The notes beneath the pieces are model-generated. The model did not search any database. It was not told the DNA's origin and saw nothing but the letters and a program-made list of their open reading frames with translations. From Camarhynchus parvulus (lineage: Eukaryota; Chordata; Aves; Passeriformes; Thraupidae), in NCBI RefSeq assembly GCF_901933205.1, contig NC_044573.1:27463493-27527492 (forward strand): a stretch of DNA of 64,000 nt, read 5' to 3'. The position numbers and the translations under genes were made by a program. Of the stretch, positions 26,662 through 39,800 are shown piece after piece. Position 1 is the first letter of the stretch. The number at the start of each line of letters is the position of its first letter.

Positions 26662-29342
26662 TTTATATATGGTATAAGTACATAAACTGTATACAAGAAC
26701 AAGAATACAAGGAAATATCTGTCTCCAAAAACTAATCATAGCTGATTTATAAACAAGAAGAGAAAGTCTATTGAAAAGTGAGCAGTCTACTGAAGTTTAC
26801 TTACAAAGATTCATACTGGGACTTACTCATAAACATTATCAGTATCAAAAGCAGTAAGCCTGATTAACGATTTCCTTTCCCATGTGGATGCATGAACTTC
26901 TCCAAATGTTTATTTCTTCTGTCTTATATTTGAAAGCACTTGATTAATTCTGAAAACTAAACCACTAAAGAAACAGTTCCTTTGACTAGTCTTTGATCTA
27001 ATATAATAACTCCAGCAGCTTCATTAGTCTAATGATTAAGTTTGCAGCTAGGTAGCTCCTTGGTAGAATGTGTAGACTGTGGTCTTCATTCTATAACTAC
27101 AGCACCAGTCATTCTTTTTTTAGCATATGAAGTTGTTCTAAGATTATTTGACTTCAGCAATTCAGAACTATTTTTTTGTTTCTCTCCTCTTTAACCCACT
27201 TTACTCAATAAAACTATTCTGAATAATTTCAACTTACTTCTAATGTTTTTTGCTTCCTAGTGTCCAAACAAGTTTGTAACTCTCAATGCAAACAGTTGCA
27301 AAACAATGCCAAAGTTATTTTGGAAACCTCTGAATCCATCTTCTAAAAGAAATATGACTCATGTTAGTGTTTATAAATCTCACCTAAATTGCAATCTCAA
27401 CCCCAAAATTTTAATGAAAATTTAGATGCCAATAAAATGTACAGTGGTGCCTTTCATTTGAAATGCCACAGTGCTTGCTGTATACTGACCTATTTACTCT
27501 CCTCTGAATACTTTATCTACATACTATAGTAAATATATAAAGTAGAACAGTTTTCAACTTATTGCTATCTCTCCCAGACATTTTATTAGACGCTTGCTAA
27601 ATATTCAAGCCTAATATACATAGTTATGTCAGTGGTTAGGAGATGAAAGCCTACATTACTTCACTCAGGAAATGAAGCGCAGGTTTCGGTCCTTTCATTG
27701 CAATATCCTTCAGCGCACGGACCAGAAATGCTTTTGCACTGAATTGTTCAACAAGTGAGTGATGCAATGGCTTACACAGCTAAGCCACTGTATGATTTCT
27801 AAGGCCACAGGGTTAACACATAGAGATAAACTATTCAGTTATAATTGTAGCTTTCAGGCCAGTTTAATTGAATACCATGAATACTACACAGTTAAAGCTC
27901 GCTCTGTTATTTAGCAGAAATTTGAATTTTGATTCCTCTGAAATCTAAGTGATTCAACATGTATTAAGGTATATTATCTCACAGCACAAATCAAATCCAC
28001 AGGAATTTTAACATTGATTAAATTAACCCAGATATGCTGGGGAATAAGAAAGGTGGGAAATCTTCAGGAAGGCTGTACATAAAGAAGTGTCGTCTCATAG
28101 AAGACAATTGTTCAGTGACCAGGTCTCCATTGTAGTTGAAATGTAAGTAAAGATTTAATGAGGATAATTTTCCCAAAGATATTACTTCAATTCTGTTTTC
28201 CCCCCAAAATAAATTATAATAACATGATGGAAGAGCTTTAATTTCAGGTTTGAGCTTTCTAAGATCATCAACGATTCTTAAGATCATTAGTGTGTGGTAA
28301 GGTAATCTTAGGGCATAGAGGGAAAGGGATTAATGAGACCATTTTTTATGATCTGCAATACAACACAGGGTGAAGGACTTCTCTGCACAATGGCAATCCT
28401 GACTTCCTGCATTAAAAACTCTGGGACAAATTTCTATGACATCATCAAGACAGCATGAGTCTTCCACATGAAAAGCAAGTCCACAATAAAAAATTATGTA
28501 ATATGAAAGACTCCAGTGCTAGAATGCTATCAAACACCAGCGCTTGCAGCTGCCCATATTGCAGTGTAATAATTTTAAACATAAATAAGAACCATAAACA
28601 ATCAAATCTAAAGAATTACATGACTGAATTTCACCAGATCAAAGTATCTTTGATACCTGTGAATTTTACCTTACCACAAGGAAAAAGAGAAATTGAAACT
28701 TAAGGTAATATGTAAAAGCCAGTATCAAAGCCACATTTACTAATTTCCACATGGAGTGATTCCTATATATTTAAATTAAAAATGTATTTTTGATAGTAAT
28801 ACAATCTTCATTTAAAAATTTTAAACAACAGCAAACCTAGCTATGTTGTTAGGACAGTTTTGCCTACACAGTATCAGTCTAGGAGTAAGTTTTGGATCCT
28901 AATGATAATATGCTGTTATTTCTTATGTGATATATTTTTTCTACATAAAGTGTCTTTACTTTACAGTTGTTATCAATGCATTAATTCCTGACAGTTACAG
29001 ATGATTTTAGGTATTCCTGGGTTGAGTCCTCATCATTAACACTTTTGAAAAGCTAAGTTACAACAGTGAAATCAATCTTATCAGTGAGTCAAATTATCAA
29101 AAAACCTTCCCAAGACCCTTTTGGCATTCTGCAAAGCCAAGATTTCACTATTGGTGTGCATCCTCTCCCCTTCTCTAGATACAATTGAGATTTTGTGTTT
29201 TCTAAGTCACATCAAAAATAGATTAAGCACTGGATAAAAATAGCTAAAACTTTTAAATTGTTTCCTGTAATTGTACATTTTCCCTTTTGAACTTGTATCT
29301 TCAGAGGATAGACATATATGCCTGAGGCAAAGTGTTACTCAC

Positions 29343-29425
29343 TGTGAACAAGGAAGCAAAAATCTTTCCACATCAGCAACAGAGTAAGCTTTGTGAATCC
29401 TTCTGCATCATATTCCACCACACCA
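29343..29425 (-). CDS. BABAM2: BABAM2 coding exon, about residues 285-311
   Basis: Seen: the reverse-strand acceptor is TTGTTGATAG (AG at 29427-29426) and the donor is GTGAGT at 29342-29337. The exon is 83 bp. The first T completes the threonine split with the exon at 30880-30950. Then follow 27 codons, starting [13 protein letters not shown], continuing [10 protein letters not shown] and ending FLVH. A single A is left to start the isoleucine codon finished in the exon at 14904. Known: this matches the conserved C-terminal UEV-like segment of BABAM2. Only a shifted reading frame shows as a long open frame across this site; the true frame is bounded by the splice sites. The intron that follows is 14438 bp. 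Confidence 0.97.
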
Positions 29426-30879
29426 CTATCAACAAAAACACAGCAAAAAAATGAGTACAGTTTTTACCTTCAAATACTAGATGATGAATATGTGAATTTT
29501 GCAATAGGGAGATTGTTATTTTTGTTTGTTTGTTCAGAATCTTCCAGGATTTGCTTTTTTTTATTAACAGATACAATTTTCTAGCTAATTGTAAATTAGA
29601 TTAAACTTTTAATCTCAGTAATTGTCTTAATTATGCTGAGGTATTGGAGGTTGTTACCCAAAGAAAGCCCATTTTCAGTTTAAAATACACTTTTGAACGA
29701 AAGAAAACCTGCTACCACATCTGCAGTCCTAAACTGATAAAAACTGTAGACACACAAATTCCCTGTACCTTACTCAAATTAAGATTATTTATCATTTCTG
29801 TAGTGAGTGAGATGGTAAAACTGAAAATAAGCAGGCTGAGAAGAGTTTAAATTTGAAAATTTGGAAGAGTATATATAAAAAATACAAAACACGAGATCAT
29901 AACAAAAAATTCCATATAGAATACTTGTTTGATAGATGGATTAAAAGTTTCAACCATCAGAAGCTGGTATTCTCTGTCTGAAGCAGTATCAGAAGTCATG
30001 AACCACAAGGCGGATGTCATATAGTCATAGGAACATGTGGCCACTTCTATAATAGAGTTTTCTCAGAAGAAAATAAAATGTCTTGATAAAGATTGAACTT
30101 GCACTGACTGTTTACTCATATGTTCAGCTGAAGTTATTGCTATCTATTTATCATGGTATTAAATTTGGGTGCATGCTAGAAGCCACCTGCTTTCCTAACC
30201 TCACTTGAGAGACCTGAGATTTGAAGGGCTCCCTTCTCCCTTGGAAGCAGAAACCCCTCATCACAATTAGCTAAAGGTTTGACTCCAGCTCAGTATAGGC
30301 AGGAAACCCAAGTGCCAACCCTTCACAGTGCCACAGTAGTCCTGACAAATTGATTTGTGAAGTTAATGTGCCATCATGCCTGGCCATGCACCTTTCATCT
30401 GCAGGAAGGAAACATGACCCAAGAGCCTCTTCTCTTGAGACACAAAATACTGGTTGTTGGTGGGAACAGCTGGTCTCCCAGCCCTGCCTTTACACTGAGC
30501 AGGGGTTTCTGGCTCTTGCAAGGCTTGGAACCACACCTGCTTCCCCATTTTCCCACCTCACTCACTGCCTGTTAATGTAAAACCCCTTAAGTAATTGATT
30601 CAGAAATGAACATACTTCTTCTGCACAAGGAAAATCCCTACTGTCTCTTTCCCATCATCATCTATTTTCTAGAAAAATCAGATTGGCTACTGGCACAGAA
30701 GCGAAATAATACTGAAGTACATTCCAGTATTGCTACAGAAAAACAATCTGAACACATCATTCTGTGAAAAATGATGTGATTTCATCTCATCCAGTGGACA
30801 GCAGCCACACAACCACAGACCATATGCAGAAAATGAGTTTCCCCCACTACAGAGAAACATACGTCGGAAGAAAACTTAC
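29426..30879 (-). other. BABAM2: BABAM2 intron, 1454 bp
   Basis: This complete phase-2 intron has a GTAAGT donor at 30879-30874 and an acceptor AG at 29427-29426. No repeat family, RNA gene or further exon is recognised in it. Short overlapping frames near 30350-30580 occur on both strands and are treated as chance. Confidence 0.93.
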
Positions 30880-30950
30880 GTTCCAAAGTGACTCAGGAAA
30901 GCTGCAATGTACTCTCTTCTCTTATGGTATCCCTGAATAACATATTGTAC
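30880..30950 (-). CDS. BABAM2: BABAM2 coding exon, about residues 261-284
   Basis: Seen: on the reverse strand the acceptor is CTTTTTTAAG (AG at 30952-30951) and the donor is a consensus GTAAGT at 30879-30874. The 71-bp exon begins in phase 0 with [12 protein letters not shown], continues [11 protein letters not shown], and leaves two bases (AC). The T that opens the exon at 29425 completes a threonine codon. The match to vertebrate BABAM2 is essentially residue for residue. The exon lies in the C-terminal part of the protein, which takes part in holding the deubiquitinase complexes together. The intron before it is 1945 bp and the one after it 1454 bp, both short for this gene. An unrelated gene is very unlikely given the continuous match across four exons. 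Confidence 0.97.
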
Positions 30951-32895
30951 CTTAAAAAAGAAAGAAAATAAATCCAGAGCTATAAAAAGATTAAAAAACC
31001 AAAGCCCAGTTTGTCATACATTTCTTGTTAAGGAAGATTTATGTTTGACATGGTAGAATTTCTGAATCCTACACTTAGCATGATTTCCCTACAGAATCCT
31101 AAAGTGCCTTTAAAAAAAATTCTGGATCTTGCATACAGAATATCTTGTAAAGAAATCTCTTCAATCATGTCTAAGTGAAACTTAAGTCTTTCACAATAGA
31201 CTGAAGCACTGTTTAACTGCATGAGACAAACACTGAAAGAAAGAAATGTTCATCCTCGCCTTACTGATGTTTGAGTAGAAATCTGTGATAGGCAAATCAG
31301 TTATCTGAACTGACAGTAAGCTAAGTGTCAAAATAACATTCTGGTTATAAAAGAGAAGAAAAAATTAAATTTCTTGCACAACTGATCTTGGGTGTTTTCT
31401 GAAGACTGCACCTCCAACAAAATCTTCTGAACACTAAGTTCTTTCACTGGTTTCATGCTGACTCAGGGAGCCACCTACTCAACTGTGAGCATCAGTTTCT
31501 GAGGCACTCTGGGTTTTGAAAGACTTTCATCCTGGCACAGACAAAATCCAACAATGCTAAATTTCGAGACTTAAGGCAAAATTCTCCTCACACCGTGTAT
31601 GTTTTCTTGTTGATTTGGATGGCATCACTTAAGAGAACAGTGTGAGCAGGGTTTGACCCATAACAAAACCAATGCACGTGTCACCAGGCTGCAAGGACAT
31701 CTGGTTTACAACTGGTGGCTTGGAAGTATTATGGTATGGTTCTATATGTGATTCCCTGTGTAACTTCCTTTGCTTTCCAGAACAAAAACTAGCATTTTAA
31801 GAACCTTTTCTCCCTCAGTGAAAAGAACAGGAAGAATATTTTCTTGGCTGTGGCAATACTAGAATTCCTTGGCTGGCAAATGCTTTCCTAAAATTACTGA
31901 AAAAGTCTTGATACAACCATTGCTGAGAGCTGTCTTGTATAACTTAAATTCTATTTATAAACTCAAACATTGTATTTTATAAAACACTAAGATTATTTTG
32001 AAGGCTTTGTGTAGGATCTGAAATGTTATTCTGGGAAGACGAAAATATGCGATAAGTTTGCTTAAGTGACTTAGTTTAAGAAAGGATAAAAACAGCCCAG
32101 TGTGCCTGCAGATTTTAAAAACAGAAAGTAATTTTAACACAAAACCACAACAAAAACAACTCTAATGATAGATTCCAACATAATTATGGAAACACATTCT
32201 GAAGAAACTTTTTCTAAAAGATAAAATTATTCTTTTCATTTAGACAATTGAAGGTAAATATAATATCCAAATAGGAAGTCTGTAATAGGTCAATTTCTAA
32301 ATGTTGACCTCCTAAGCCTTCTTTTGAAAATTATACCTAAATAATGGAGAAACTTTCAAAATACTATAATTGTTCTTTTTTGTTTAAACAGTAAGCTAAC
32401 TGGAACACAACCTCTTCAGCAACCTTAAGTAGCTCTTACTGTATAAACATCCAAAGAAACTGCTGATTCAGTTCATCTGGAGGAAACATCTGAGAAGAAA
32501 AATCACGGAAAGTACTCAAAACCTACAATAATGACTGGGGTATGAGAACTTGCAACTAGAACAATAATATGCAAACTACACATCTGTATTTACTAAAACC
32601 AGTATACTGCAATGCAGTATTGTACAATACAGTAACATTTTATCCTAAATCATAACATGTCGCAGTAAGAAAAAAAACTGCTCCAGGATCTGATCCTAAA
32701 CTCACTTGTTTACCTAAAGGAGTCATTCTGTTCAATGTCATGCTTAGGTACTCAGCTCTTACCAAGAAGGTATTCCCTGTGTAGTTCAGCCTAAGTATGC
32801 CTTGCTTTGCATACCTGGCAGAAGAATAATGATGTCTGTGGAAATGCAGTACTGTGCATCAAGGAAAGGAAAACTGATTGTCTGCAGCAGCTTAC
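30951..32895 (-). other. BABAM2: BABAM2 intron, 1945 bp
   Basis: This complete phase-0 intron has a GTAAGC donor at 32895-32890 and an acceptor AG at 30952-30951 preceded by CTTTTTTA. No recognisable repeat or additional exon is seen. Confidence 0.93.
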
Positions 32896-32995
32896 CTTGT
32901 TTGTTAGCAGCTGGCATACTTGGGGTACATAGTCAATGAGACAACCTCCACCAGGAAAGGCTGGGATGTGAAGGGCAGATGATCCTCCAAGCGCA
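32896..32995 (-). CDS. BABAM2: BABAM2 coding exon, about residues 228-260 (C-terminal region)
   Basis: Seen: the reverse strand has an acceptor (TTTTTCTAG, AG at 32997-32996), a 100-bp open exon, and a donor GTAAGC at 32895-32890. The first base completes a codon begun in an upstream exon outside the window. The other 33 codons start [17 protein letters not shown], continue [13 protein letters not shown] and end TNK, leaving phase 0. Known: this matches the vertebrate BRE/BRCC45 protein, a non-catalytic UEV-fold scaffold. It joins BRCC3 (BRCC36), ABRAXAS1 or ABRAXAS2 and BABAM1 (MERIT40) in the nuclear BRCA1-A complex and the mainly cytoplasmic BRISC complex, both of which remove K63-linked ubiquitin. 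Odd: Q replaces the H that I recall in the human protein just before LLTNK. The next exon in the transcript starts at 30950. Confidence 0.97.
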
Positions 32996-33547
32996 CTAGA
33001 AAAATAATTTAAGAATACATTACATGTACAGCCTCTGAAATTTGAAAATTATTTCTGCACGGTCCTCTCTCCCTATTCTTGAAGTCAGACGGCCAAGAGG
33101 AAGTATATTTTATGCTGTGGTGATAATAAAAAGTATTGAGTGATACCATCTATAAAAACAGGTTACACCATGACCCACTGTAAATTAACCACTGAAATCA
33201 AGAGTATCACTAATGCAAAACATTCTCTCAGGAAATATCTTTTTCATTGTGAACAGTTCTGTTTCTTAGCCCTCATCAGTAAGATGCGGAGAACTGTAGT
33301 TCAGATATCTTGTTAGTAGAGGAGGAGAGGACCTGAAGGCCTTAGCTATTCCAAAACTCACCTTCACTTAATCCAGGTAAGAATAATCAAAATAATTGGG
33401 ACTGAGAAGTCATAGATGGCCAGATGCAAATATCAATCACATCACTGACTCCAGTTTTGGACTTCCCAATAGAACACTGATGTTAACCTACTAAATCAAG
33501 GGGGCAGTGAGCCAGAAAGATTATCAGGTACATCATGATGTAAGGAG

Positions 33548-33843
33548 GATGCTGAAAGAAATGGGTTTGTTCAATCTTCAGAGAACACTGCAGAGGGGGG
33601 ATACTGAGGAGGGAAGCTGAAGGCATATTGATGCCTTCAATTATCTAATGGAAAATAACAGAGATGGTGGAGTCAGAGGCTTCTCTGAAGTGGGGCTCAG
33701 TGGTGTTACATCCTCAGAGGTGCTCAAAGCTCAGCTGAACAACAGGGGCCATGAGCTGGCCCTGCTCTGAGGAGTGGCTTGCCCAGATAAGCTCCCTCTT
33801 GCTCATCTACGTTGGTTTATGATTATAGTCTATGATTCTACAA
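33548..33843 (+). mobile_element. CR1 LINE, 3' fragment with internal deletion
   Basis: It starts with GAAAGAAATGGGTTTGTTCA, related to the CR1 ORF2 C-terminal block, and passes through ATTGATGCCTTCAATTATCT. After a missing segment it continues as 3' UTR (GGCCCTGCTCTGAGGAGTGG). It ends TCTATGATTCTA at 33832-33843, the CR1 terminal octamer repeat. It lies about 550 bp upstream of the exon at 32896-32995, in the opposite orientation to BABAM2. Confidence 0.8.
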
Positions 33844-36800
33844 TTTTGTTCATGCCCAGTAGGAAATGACAAAAACAAGGATATTAATTCTGTCCATGCA
33901 CATACTGGACATCTGAAGGGTAGGAATTCACAGAAATAAGGTAACTTCAGAGATGTATTTAGGCAGCTTAACCATTTGCCTCTATCAAAGGACAGACGAC
34001 TGAAGCACACCTGCTATTACTCAGGATAATGGCTTCTTTGGTGTGGAAAGATCTAACACTTATTTAAATCAGGCTGTATAAGACAACAACTAGGTAAAGT
34101 CCATGCTACTTCCTTCTAGCAGCACTGACCTAAATCTTTCTTTATAGTCCCTTACCAAATCAAAATTTGCATTACACACTGTGGATTACATCATTCACTA
34201 ACCATCCAGAAGCAACTTGGACACCATAAAAATGCTTCAAAATCTAAGTTACTTTGGGTGGCCTCCTGTTTACATGCTGTTTCCATGACAAATTACACTG
34301 GCTAGAAAGAAAATTTCTTCTCTGCAAAACAAGTCTCTTACTCTCCAACAGGATCTGGCCTCTTGTTTTCCTCAGTACTTGATAAGAAACCACTTTGGTA
34401 GGTATAAAGGTCTACAGTCATGCATCCCTTTGAAGGAACAGAGCCTACATAAATCAAAAAAATCCCAAACTCATAATGAGGTATATGGAAATCTGCTACT
34501 CAGGCAAAACAGTCTGGATTTAGCAGACTGTTCACCGCATGGAACAGTTCTGCAGGTCTGGATTTTGCATATGCAACGATGAAAAAAAAAGCCCTGAGTA
34601 CACCACAGCTACATAAAAAAACAAACAAACTTTTCCAGCAGAAGTAAGACTTGAATGGGATTCTTTTTTTAAACAGAATTCAGTTTCCCTGCTGCTACCC
34701 CCTTACTAAAATTATTCACACAAGAATATAATTTTGCAACTTGTGGATGGTTTAAAGCATTGAAGTATGACTAAGATGTTTAGAAAGTTAGAACATTTCT
34801 GAAACAATATGTTCTTACAAAATTGCAAGTATAGCGGGTCCACCGATCTGTAACATTGGAGAATGGAAAACTTCATCTCCTGGTATGTTAGAAGTGGGTT
34901 GTGAACCTCACTTTAGGACACTGACTTCCAGTTTATTAAACTCCTTACATATTATGTAAATATATCCATAAAAGCCTCCAATCTCATACACAGAGCAACT
35001 GGTACTGTCCACTTTGCATCCTGCCTTGCCTCATTTGACACCGAGTCTATGCTCCCTTGCAGCATGGACATAGCACTGAAGATGCATAGACGACTACAAC
35101 AGGAATTACTGGCTTCTCTCCCAGTTACAATAGCAGGTATGAAACTAGAAGTCATCTCTAACAGACTACACATGCAACAAAAAAATTTTCACTCCTATAT
35201 CATCAGCTTACAATACATCTTCCAGACTGAATTATTATGATTTGTGAGTAAGGGTTTCCCATTTTACCTGTATCCATCTCTTGAAAGTAGCCATCCCATA
35301 AAAACGTGTTGACATAAATGGAAATGTAGCCCTTCTCAAATGAAAAACAGACTGCTAAAAGGTGTGGTTTCTGAGAAAGAGGTCCCTCCACAGAAAGAAG
35401 CTGGAGTTTCTAGTATAATTATCCTCTGAAAACAGAATAAAGCTGTACCATATGTAATTTATTCTGCAGAAATAATTATGGGTAGGGAAAATTAAGAGTG
35501 GACAGGTGTCTTTGTTCCCTCTATTGGGTCAGAGAATCTGCTTATTAAATATTTTAATAAAATACTGCATTTGCACAGGACCGTGCCTCTGACCATCTCA
35601 AAACTGTCTATAAACATTTAGCAATTAAGATTGATCTGCCTCATTAAACTGATACTTACCTTTTATTTTTAATCACATAAAGAAGCTATTGCTCAAAGTT
35701 TGATTTGACTGTGCTGTACTACAATGTCTGTCATATTTGCTGAGACCAGGCAAGAGGATGTAATAATTCATTTGACTTATAATAAACCTGCAACTAAAGA
35801 AAGAAGTGAATTCCACAATGCCAAAGAAGGACCTGTAAAGGATGCAAAATGGAGATAATTGGGCAAGAGAACATCACCATACAGCTCAATATCCAAAGGT
35901 TGCTTTTTGAGGTACCTCACAGTTCAATCAAAAGAAAAAGTGCCAAACAAAGTGCTATAAGAAGCCTTTTATAGTGAAGGACATTCCATTTGGCAAAGTA
36001 TTTCACCAGCACAAGCTACAGATTGCTGCATGTCAAATCTGCTTTCCATATAGTCGGGCCTCTTGGAGCATAGATCTTAAACACTCCTCTGTGCAATCAA
36101 GCTTTCCTTCTCAGTATCAGTGCTATACACCCCTTACAAAAAAGTCCCATGCTCATTTTATCACAACAACAAAAAATGTTAAACAAAAAGCATCAAGAGA
36201 TATGATGAGGAAGCACAGACAATTGCTTCCCTACAGCTGCCAGAGTAAGGCTAGTTTCAGTACAATCAATTGAATTGTGTTTGATTTTTACACTGCTTTT
36301 TCCAATAAACTGCTACTTTTTAAAGACTAGAATTCTAACAGTCTGGTGTTTTCTGTAATTTTAACAATTCATGAAGCAACAGTCTTAGGAGATGCTATTT
36401 CATTTGGATTAGTACCAGAGGAAGATAAAATATATGGTAGATCTACCTGTCTCAGAGATAAGGTTGTACAAACATGCTGGAACAAAGATCTGCTGGCCTC
36501 AGAATTTTATTTGCTTGCTCTCACTCTAAGCCTACTCAGCTCTGCAAACCAACTTCATACACCTCATTTTAGGACAGAGCAGAGACTCCTTGCAGCAAGG
36601 TCCTGCCCTCCTGGACTTCCAGAGTCAGTCACAATGTGGTGGATCCATGGTCTGTGAATTAAATTTGCATTTTGTGAGGAACTCACTAATGAATTCAACA
36701 AGCACAACAGTCAGCCTGCATTAATAGAAGTTTTGTTCTGTGACATGCTGAAATACAAGTTCAGAAAGCATAGCTGGAGTATGTTTACATTTCTGCTGTT

Positions 36801-39800
36801 GACTGGTGCATTCCAAGCGACTTGCTCTGTCTGTCTCTCAATGGACCTATTTATTCAGGCCAACATACAAAATGCAAAATTCTTCCACATTTTTTGATAA
36901 CTTATAATTAATTAAAATGTCTTTCTCAAGAAATCATCCTCAATAAATGGCTTAGCATTAATTCACAAATTTAGAGAAGTGACTGGTTTTGTTCTTGAGT
37001 ATTTACTGGTAAAGAACCAGTCATTTGCCCATCACTTCATTAGGGAAGAAGGGTACTTGCAAGTTTCAACCTCAGCAGACTGAGTGCTTTAGCAAGGCAC
37101 ACTTACAGGCATGTAGAGAGATGCTCTCACTCCTATCCCTACAGCTCTTGGGCCTGCCTAGCTCCCCTAAACTCCCTCATTAGCACCACCTCTTCCCTGC
37201 AATTCATTTTGCTTCCCTCTTTCTCCAAAGAGAAAAAAATTCAGGTTTCTCTAGATTGCTGGGAAACTTTTGAGCTAAGTCTGAAAAATGAGGATTATTT
37301 CAGACCACCCTCTACATCACAGCTTGCAGAGTTAAGTGCTAACACAGGTTATGCTTCTACAGCTAAGCACTTGTGCACACATAATACAGTTTATATTTTG
37401 TGCTCCCCCCTTACCTACTCCCATTCCCAAATTTCAAAAATTGCATAAGCTTTTCTGTGAAACAAATATCACAAAGAAAAGAACGTAAACAGAAAAGTTT
37501 TACTCTTAAAAGTATACCTTACTTGATAAGAGGTTTTTTTTTAGGGAGAGTAGAAAATGTGTATTTGGGTGAGGAGGTTCAGAACTGTAAGAATCATATT
37601 TACCCTGAATACAATGTGATATAGCATTAAACAGCTTTATACCAAAAGAAAGTGGTACATAATATTGACTGCACTCAACATTTCTAACTCCAATATATTC
37701 TTTCTGCAAAACACACAGAAAACAGGGAAAAGACAAGTTCAGTGATTGTGAATGATGGAGTTAGAGATTTGCCTAACTTTGAAAATGTAAACAAATTAAA
37801 AACTTGCCTCTGAGTGGAAAGACCTTTCATATGGGTTTAAAGTAATTAGGAGCTTTTCTGTCAGTGTGGCCAGTGTTAAAGCACTGTCAAATCTATGTAC
37901 CAGGGATGGAAAGTAGACGTTAGACTTTTTAGACTACAGCCCTTTATTTTACCAAGACTGGTAAAATTACCTTTCTAACTCTCTGTAATACCTGCTGTAT
38001 TTTGAAACTGAAGCACACTGCAGACAGACATGAGCATTTAAAGGGTTTATTACTCATGATGGCTATACCCAAGAGTAGCCTCAAGCATGTGGAAAGAAAT
38101 TCCCTTCTTTTTGCTTTTTTTTCCTATTTTGAGAGGCATGTTCAGGGCTTTGATCTCCTTCCCTGTTCTCTTTGTCTTTTGTTGCTGAAGTAAATAGTTG
38201 ACTTTTTTTCTTTTGCAGTTTCATCACTTTAGTACATTACACCATTTGGCACAAGAGACACAAGGAACCACATCAAATAAAAGCACGTGACCACAAAAGC
38301 TGCCTTAGCAACCATGATCCCAGATTTGCTGTCAGTTTACCATTTTTCAGACTTGCCTGACTGTAACCAAATCCCTCCTATCACACAAACAACGTGGTGC
38401 TTGGCAGAAGCCTTGGGATAGTGCTTCCATCAGCAGCACAAAGCTTAGCAGTAAAATAACAGAACATTTGTACTGAAAAATTGGACAGTCTAGGTTTGAG
38501 ACAGCATTTTCTTTCCTTTCCTGTAATAGTCCATTTGAAGCAAACATAATTAACATATTGCTTGTCCACTCAAATCTATCACAAAGGGAAGCATGTAAAA
38601 AAAAATTTCCATTCTATTTTTAAAGAAACAATTTTTACTTTGAATTCTTCTACTATAATACTGGTAAAACAGAAATGTATGATTTCAGCTAAGAGATCTA
38701 ATCTGAGGCATCTATATTATTGAATGTTCTGGAAAAAGAAATACAATCACAAATAGACCTAGAGGGAAAACTATGCCAAATCTGCTTATCTGAAGAAAGA
38801 ATCCTGGTCAAACTCAGACTCAGCATCTGGCCATTAGAGCTGAAAGGATGATACCATCATTTTTTCCTTGACCTACTAGTGGTTCAGAGTAAATACCTCT
38901 GAGCTTGTCCTGACTAGTGACTGGAAAAATATATTAAATAATCAGTGTAAAGAGCAAATACCAAAACCAGAATGTATTCTAGTTTCACAGAATGTGCAGA
39001 AAACTGCAGACTTACTGAGCTTTATTTCAGCTCTTCTGCTGACTCTGTATGTTCCAGCACATTATTTCAGCCATTCTGCTTCTCTGCTTGCCCACCTATA
39101 ATGCTCAGATGCCTACACTGAGGTACATGGAAGTTTAATAACATTCATAGACTAGCACAAAAGCTGTGGGATGAAGTAATCTTTAAGTGCTAATAAATAC
39201 ATGTTTGGGTTAGTCCAACTTCTCTATTCTGCTGCAGGTAAAATTGTAAGAAAGAAGCAGTTGTCTATAATGCATTAGCCATTTCAGACAAAGTGGTCAT
39301 ACCAAGGAGACTTACATTAAGTGTACGGATTCTAGGTTACAGCACATTTTAACCTACCAGACAAAATGCAAACCATACCTAGAGTGATTCAATACTGAAG
39401 GATTTGTGCTCTGTCCCCAGGATTCTATTCCTTCTCAAAGAAAATAACTCAAGTAGCATGACATTAATAGATAGCTAACCCTATAATTATATTAGAATTT
39501 GTTTCTTTTCATCCCTTCACTGAGTAGTGAAAGCTAGAGGCAGAAAGAACAGATACTCCTGCAGTATCAAGTTTTTCTTACTGCTGTATGATAGCATAAA
39601 AGTCTGAAAATATTAGTATTTCCTCTGTATTTGATAAACCAGGACTGAAAGGATTTTTCCTTTGCTTAATCTTTACACACAGAAATATTCTGCATAAAGG
39701 GGACTGCCAGATTTCTACTGGTGTGCTAAATGAGTAAAAACCTGGGCTGCTAGTGCTGGAAAAGGAAGCACTGCACCATCCTCACATCTCACATTCTCTG

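Larger units (their letters stand above)
14905..29342 (-). other. BABAM2: BABAM2 intron, 14.4 kb
   Basis: This is the complete intron between the exons at 29343-29425 and 14751-14904. It has a GTGAGT donor and a TTGCAG acceptor and interrupts a codon after its first base (phase 1). It contains a CR1 ORF2 internal fragment (23090-23515), a short CR1 3' tail (26600-26661), an (AT)n run (24234-24251), a 19-bp-period duplication (17728-17762) and a small GC-rich patch with E-box and MARE-like words (16270-16303). Nothing else is recognisable as a gene. The 154-codon plus-strand frame at 22406-22870 has no recognisable domain or splice context. Confidence 0.9.

Noticed and set aside
33357..33385. 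CTCACC...GGTAAG as splice-like signals upstream of the exon at 32896
   Set aside because: The translation does not match the expected preceding BABAM2 residues, and the sequence between is not a plausible exon.
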